Positions 40,520 through 43,562 of a DNA stretch of 43,562 nt are shown one piece after another (position 1 is the first letter of the stretch; the number at the start of each line of letters is the position of its first letter). A program made the translations under genes and the position numbers. Source of the DNA: Verrucomicrobiota bacterium (GTDB lineage Bacteria > Verrucomicrobiota > Verrucomicrobiia > Palsa-1439); NCBI GenBank assembly GCA_003152315.1, contig PLZV01000026.1:55562-99123 (forward strand), in the 5' to 3' direction. Below the pieces are notes generated by a model. The model was not told the origin of the DNA. It searched no databases and saw nothing but the letters and a program-made list of their open reading frames with translations.

Positions 40520-41328
40520 GCCGGCACTCCTTGAAGTTCTTCGATGGCCAGATCCACCAGTTTCCGGGTCATCAAGCCCGTCTGCATCACAAAACCCGCC
40601 AGCAGCGTCTTGTCACAGACGGCATTGATCAGTCGCGGGATGCCTTCCGAATATTTAAAGACCAACCGGACCGCGCCTTCATCGAAACGTGGCGTGCCGT
40701 TGGCGCCGGCAAGCGTGAGGCGGTGGTCGATGTAAGCGGCCGTCTCGGTTGCATCGAGCGGTCGGAGGTGATAGCGCACGGTGATGCGCTGGCGGAGTTG
40801 CCGCAGTTTCGGCTGCTGCAGTTTTTCGCGAAGTTCGGGTTGCCCCATCAGGACGATCTGCATCAGTTTCTGGCGATCGGTCTCGAGATTGGAAAGCAAA
40901 CGAACCTGTTCGAGCAATTCGTCGCTCAGGTCCTGCGCTTCGTCGATGACGAGGACCACATCGTGGCCTTGATTGACCTCGGCGAGCACGAAATCGTTGA
41001 TCGCTTGCAGATAGGCCACGCGATCGATCCCCCGCGCCTTGAGGCCGAACTCGAGCGCGATGGTCTTGATGAGTTGATGGCTGCTCAGGCACGGATTGAG
41101 AATGAGCGCGGTCTTGTAGGTTGGGCCAAGCTCTTCGAGCAGCTTGCGGCAAATCGTCGTCTTGCCGGCGCCGACTTCGCCGGTAAGCTCAATGAAGCCT
41201 TTCCGCTCGCGAATGCCGAACAGGAGATGATTGAACGCCTCCTGATGCTTCGAGCTAAAGAAAAGAAAACGCGGGTCCGGCGTGATATTAAACGGCGCTT
41301 CCCGCAAGTTATAGTACTGCAAGTACAC
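40516..41328 (-). CDS. gspA: GspA/ExeA family AAA ATPase
   Basis: The 270 residues begin with GTG; GGGGGAT precedes it. MYLQYYNLREAPFNITPDPR and FLFFSSKHQEAFNHLLFGIR are the standard ExeA opening. Walker A is GEVGAGKTTICRKLLEEL (residues about 49-60), Walker B is VVLVIDEAQDLSDELLEQVR, and QIVLMGQPELREKL and RITVRYHLRPLDATETAAYI complete the AAA signature. ExeA/GspA with GspB helps assemble the secretin for type II secretion or pilus biogenesis. A divergent region of 134 bp separates it from the TonB-like gene. Confidence 0.92.
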   Translation of the reverse strand: MYLQYYNLREAPFNITPDPRFLFFSSKHQEAFNHLLFGIRERKGFIELTGEVGAGKTTICRKLLEELGPTYKTALILNPCLSSHQLIKTIALEFGLKARGIDRVAYLQAINDFVLAEVNQGHDVVLVIDEAQDLSDELLEQVRLLSNLETDRQKLMQIVLMGQPELREKLQQPKLRQLRQRITVRYHLRPLDATETAAYIDHRLTLAGANGTPRFDEGAVRLVFKYSEGIPRLINAVCDKTLLAGFVMQTGLMTRKLVDLAIEELQGVPA

Positions 41329-41425
41329 TTACTTAATCCCCCAACTTGTTACCATCCGTACTAAAACAAGCACTTCGCGTGCCTTGAAAACCCGTTCAAC
41401 TACCTGAGCGGCAATGTCTTTTGCC

Positions 41426-41454
41426 TTGCGCACTGCCAATCGCCATCGTATAAG
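41426..41454 (+). promoter_or_regulatory. Candidate promoter of the TonB-like gene, leaderless
   Basis: TTGCGC (41426-41431), a 17-bp spacer and TATAAG (41449-41454) precede the ATG at 41463 by 8 bp. Confidence 0.55.
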
Positions 41455-41462
41455 GCAAATTC

Positions 41463-41876
41463 ATGACGCGTAAGACCGTGCGGATATTTGTCGTCAGTTG
41501 TTCTTTGTGGTGGTCACTTTTAATGGGCTTTGGGTGTGCAACAAAATCGGCTTTCTTTAAGAGAACTTCCCCTGATAATCCCTTCCGCTCTTACGATACG
41601 GTCCTAGTCAAAAAGATACAAACTTGCTGGTACCGGATGCTTTCACGAGACAAGGAATCTCGGACCTTGCGGGGTGAGGTCACAATATCCGTTAATCTTC
41701 AGCCGGATGGAACAATTTCGGAACTTCGGGTGACCAAGAACACAGGCGGCGAGAAACAGGCAAATCTTGTGCTCAAAGCCATTAGCGATTCCGCGCCATT
41801 CAAACCCCTGCCACAGGCCCTGAGTGCGTTAATAACCAATGAAGCGCGCAACGCACATTTCGACTTCTACTACTAA
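41463..41876 (+). CDS. TonB C-terminal-like lipoprotein
   Basis: The 137 residues begin with a signal sequence whose hydrophobic part ends in LLMGFGCATK, a plausible though imperfect lipobox Cys. The rest contains VKKIQTCWYRMLSRDKESRT then EVTISVNLQPDGTISELRV and LVLKAISDSAPFKPLP, the beta-alpha-beta core of TonB C-terminal-like (TolA/TonB) domains. It could be an energy-transducer-like or envelope-linking lipoprotein. The M29 aminopeptidase ATG lies 31 bp after its stop. Confidence 0.75.
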   Translation: MTRKTVRIFVVSCSLWWSLLMGFGCATKSAFFKRTSPDNPFRSYDTVLVKKIQTCWYRMLSRDKESRTLRGEVTISVNLQPDGTISELRVTKNTGGEKQANLVLKAISDSAPFKPLPQALSALITNEARNAHFDFYY

Positions 41877-41907
41877 GCAAAGCGCCCGTGTACGCGAAAG
41901 ACTGCCT

Positions 41908-43029
41908 ATGAAAGACCCACGCCACGAAAAACTTGCCCGCTTGTTGACGGAATACTCCGTCGCGTTGAAACCCGGCGACGTCGTCGCCATCCAGGGCGAT
42001 GCGTCCACCGCGCCACTGATCCGGGAATGTTACCGAGCGGCACTGCGTCGCGGTGCCTATGTCTATGTGGATGCACGAATCGACAGTTTGGCGGAAATTT
42101 TCTTTGCGGAAGCCAACGCGAATCAAATGAAGTGGGTTTCGCCGTTTGCCAAATTCAAGTTCATGAAAGCCGACGCGCTGATTAGCTTTTGGGGTGAAGA
42201 AAACACCAAGGCGCTGACCAACGTCGACCCGAAACGACTGGCGGCGGCTTCTACCGCGCGCAAAGCGATTAATAAAATCTTCATGGATCGCAGTGCCAGC
42301 GGTGCGTTGCGGTGGGTTGGCACCCAGTGGCCATGTAACGCCAGTGCACAGGACGCCGAGATGTCGCTAACGGAATACGAAGAGTTCGTATTCGGCGCGG
42401 GCCATCTCGATGACCGCGATCCCATCACCGCGTGGAAGCGCATCTCGAAGAACCAGCAAGCCCTCACCGATTTCCTCAATAGGTCGCGAGAGGTTCGCAT
42501 CGTCGCGGAAGACACGGATATCCGTTACTCCTGCAAAGGCCGCAAGTGGATCAACTGTGACGGTCACTACAATTTCCCCGACGGCGAAGTCTTTACCGGG
42601 CCGGTCGAGAACAGCGTCGAAGGCCACGTAAAGTTCAGTTTCCCGGCGGTCCACGGCGGACGCGAGGTGCATGGCGCGCGGCTGACCTTCAAACGGGGGA
42701 AGGTCGTGAAAGCCGAAGCCGAAAAGGGGCAGGATTTCCTGCGGGCGATGATCAATATGGACGGCGGCTCGTGTTGCCTCGGCGAAGGCGCCATCGGGAC
42801 GAATTACAATGTGACGCGCTACACGAAGAACACGTTATTCGATGAAAAGATCGGCGGCACGATCCACCTCGCGCTCGGCGCAGGTTACACGGAGACCGGC
42901 AACAAGAACCGCAGCGGCCTGCACTGGGACATGGTCTGCGACCTGCGTAAAGGCGGCGAGTTGTACGTCGACGGGGCGCTGATCCAAAAGAACGGCCGTT
43001 TCCTCAACAAGAAGTTCCCGCAGCCGTAA
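41908..43029 (+). CDS. M29 family aminopeptidase (AmpS-like)
   Basis: The ATG at 41908 gives 373 residues (MKDPRHEKLARLLTEYSVAL), with ALKPGDVVAIQGDASTAPLI as the typical N-terminal domain. The two-metal active site is visible as PDGEVFTGPVE (first Glu), GSCCLGEGAIGTN (Glu), IHLALGAGYTET (His, Tyr) and SGLHWDMVCDL (His, Asp), in the family order. Such enzymes remove N-terminal residues from peptides in the cytoplasm. The gene follows the TonB-like gene and could share its promoter. Confidence 0.92.
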   Translation: MKDPRHEKLARLLTEYSVALKPGDVVAIQGDASTAPLIRECYRAALRRGAYVYVDARIDSLAEIFFAEANANQMKWVSPFAKFKFMKADALISFWGEENTKALTNVDPKRLAAASTARKAINKIFMDRSASGALRWVGTQWPCNASAQDAEMSLTEYEEFVFGAGHLDDRDPITAWKRISKNQQALTDFLNRSREVRIVAEDTDIRYSCKGRKWINCDGHYNFPDGEVFTGPVENSVEGHVKFSFPAVHGGREVHGARLTFKRGKVVKAEAEKGQDFLRAMINMDGGSCCLGEGAIGTNYNVTRYTKNTLFDEKIGGTIHLALGAGYTETGNKNRSGLHWDMVCDLRKGGELYVDGALIQKNGRFLNKKFPQP

Positions 43030-43096
43030 TAACTCAAGATGAGCTACCGCAAACCGTACGTCACGGTCTGCTCAAGTGAGTTGTCAGGCCTCGGAG

Positions 43097-43447
43097 TTAA
43101 ATTAACCTACCGAACTGCCGCTTGATGAGAGATCTCGCCGCCAACAGATGGGCAACCCAAGAACATAGGAAAATGTGAATCAGTAGGTGGCCTGAATGGA
43201 AACAAACAAACAGCAGACTCCATGGCATCGCCCCCCAGAATGCTTTGTTGAATACAAAAGGGAACACGACAAAGACTTCTCCCCAATACAACTCTCCGAC
43301 GAACAACCAACGCGCCTCCGTCGCCCCAGGAAATACGGCATGGTCCAGTGGGAAACAAAGGGTGGTAAGCCAGATTAGTAGAGTAAGTTTCCAATGCTCG
43401 TTCAAGTAGGAGCCTTTGCTTGCTAGTACTCCGTTCATGGTGAACAT
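43097..43447 (-). CDS. Small integral membrane protein, about 116 aa
   Basis: The start is uncertain; ATGs at 43447 and 43438 are both in frame, and a TTG at 43480 would extend it. The product has three or four hydrophobic stretches: WKLTLLIWLTTLCFPLDHAV, FVGELYWGEVFVVFPFVFNK, WSLLFVCFHSGHLLIHIFLC and SWVAHLLAARSL. I recognise no family. Coding status is plausible because of the hydrophobic pattern and lack of any better frame. Confidence 0.5.
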   Translation of the reverse strand: MFTMNGVLASKGSYLNEHWKLTLLIWLTTLCFPLDHAVFPGATEARWLFVGELYWGEVFVVFPFVFNKAFWGAMPWSLLFVCFHSGHLLIHIFLCSWVAHLLAARSLIKRQFGRLI

Positions 43448-43498
43448 GGTAAGGTGCAGTCTTGCTTGCAACAAGATCAAACCTCCAAACGTGTCACC

Positions 43499-43561
43499 CT
43501 GAGCTTGTCGAAGGGTCTCTGTCGTTCCGAGAGAAGGCAGAGATTCCTCGACAAGCTCGGA
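43499..43561. repeat. Dispersed palindrome with CTTGTCGA cores
   Basis: CTGAGCTTGTCGAAGGGTCT on the left and the complement of CTCGACAAGCTCGG on the right form long imperfect arms, each with CAGAG-type ends, around a TCGTTCCGAGAGAAGG loop. This CTTGTCGA palindrome style is common in many bacterial genomes. It lies upstream of the membrane protein gene. Confidence 0.6.
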
Positions 43562-43562
43562 A

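Noticed and set aside
1-43562. CRISPR array
   Set aside because: No regularly spaced direct repeats with unique spacers were found; the repeats seen are palindromic and scattered.

Overview
The window is a chromosomal segment of a GC-rich, Gram-negative heterotroph. It most likely belongs to the Verrucomicrobiota (Pedosphaera/Limisphaera-like). The pointers are a pseudopilin with a GFTLTELS start and an H-x9-DG-like tail, a Ser/Thr kinase carrying a DUF4019-like domain next to a sigma factor, exported proteins that end in the same TNYLDVGAATN...YYRxRxVP module, and many short palindromic dispersed repeats. This placement is an inference from protein style; no rRNA is present.

Layout. 1-3352: one-carbon metabolism (folD partial, purU), a tRNA-threonylcarbamoyladenosine gene, tRNA-Ser(GGA) and a GIY-YIG protein. 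3446-6012: a complete IS1595-family element of 2551 bp with imperfect 22-bp terminal repeats and an exact 8-bp target duplication. It carries a transposase and three cargo genes, including a DUF3800 protein. 6013-6536: repeats and a decayed SRAP-family gene end. 6537-9859: exported proteins and a pseudopilin. 9960-13615: a heterodimeric ABC exporter. 13733-19561: BtpA, DUF2934, a ClC channel, a ClpX-like ATPase, a nucleotidyltransferase-fold protein and a small basic protein. 19581-24409: a cupredoxin, then a tightly overlapping four-gene operon built around two SPFH proteins. 24582-29160: an ECF sigma factor, a receptor-like kinase and an exported protein. 29303-34570: an S1/P1 nuclease, an anti-sigma/sigma pair and an S41-like protease. 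34571-36018: a gene-poor nest of dispersed repeats with a truncated DNA methyltransferase. 36019-43447: a SYLF protein, a B12-binding radical SAM protein, malic enzyme, a GspA/GspB-type pair, a TonB-like lipoprotein, an M29 aminopeptidase and a small membrane protein.

The strongest candidate for a little-described system is the SPFH operon at 20354-24409. Both SPFH proteins have one N-terminal membrane helix, then three tandem beta repeats of about 55 residues with a common PGxYxxNPYxY core, then an SPFH region and a coiled coil. This order resembles the repeat-shoulder-cap order of the eukaryotic major vault protein and the HflK/HflC cages. A membrane protein with a C-terminal winged-helix-like region is translationally coupled to them, and a four-helix-bundle gene lies between them.

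Other notable points are a ClpX-like unfoldase without the zinc domain but with an apparently duplicated small domain; several promoters whose -10 box sits 6-11 bases from the start codon, which suggests leaderless mRNAs; and an insertion of the IS into a REPIN-like palindrome, a second example of which is at 35538-35654.
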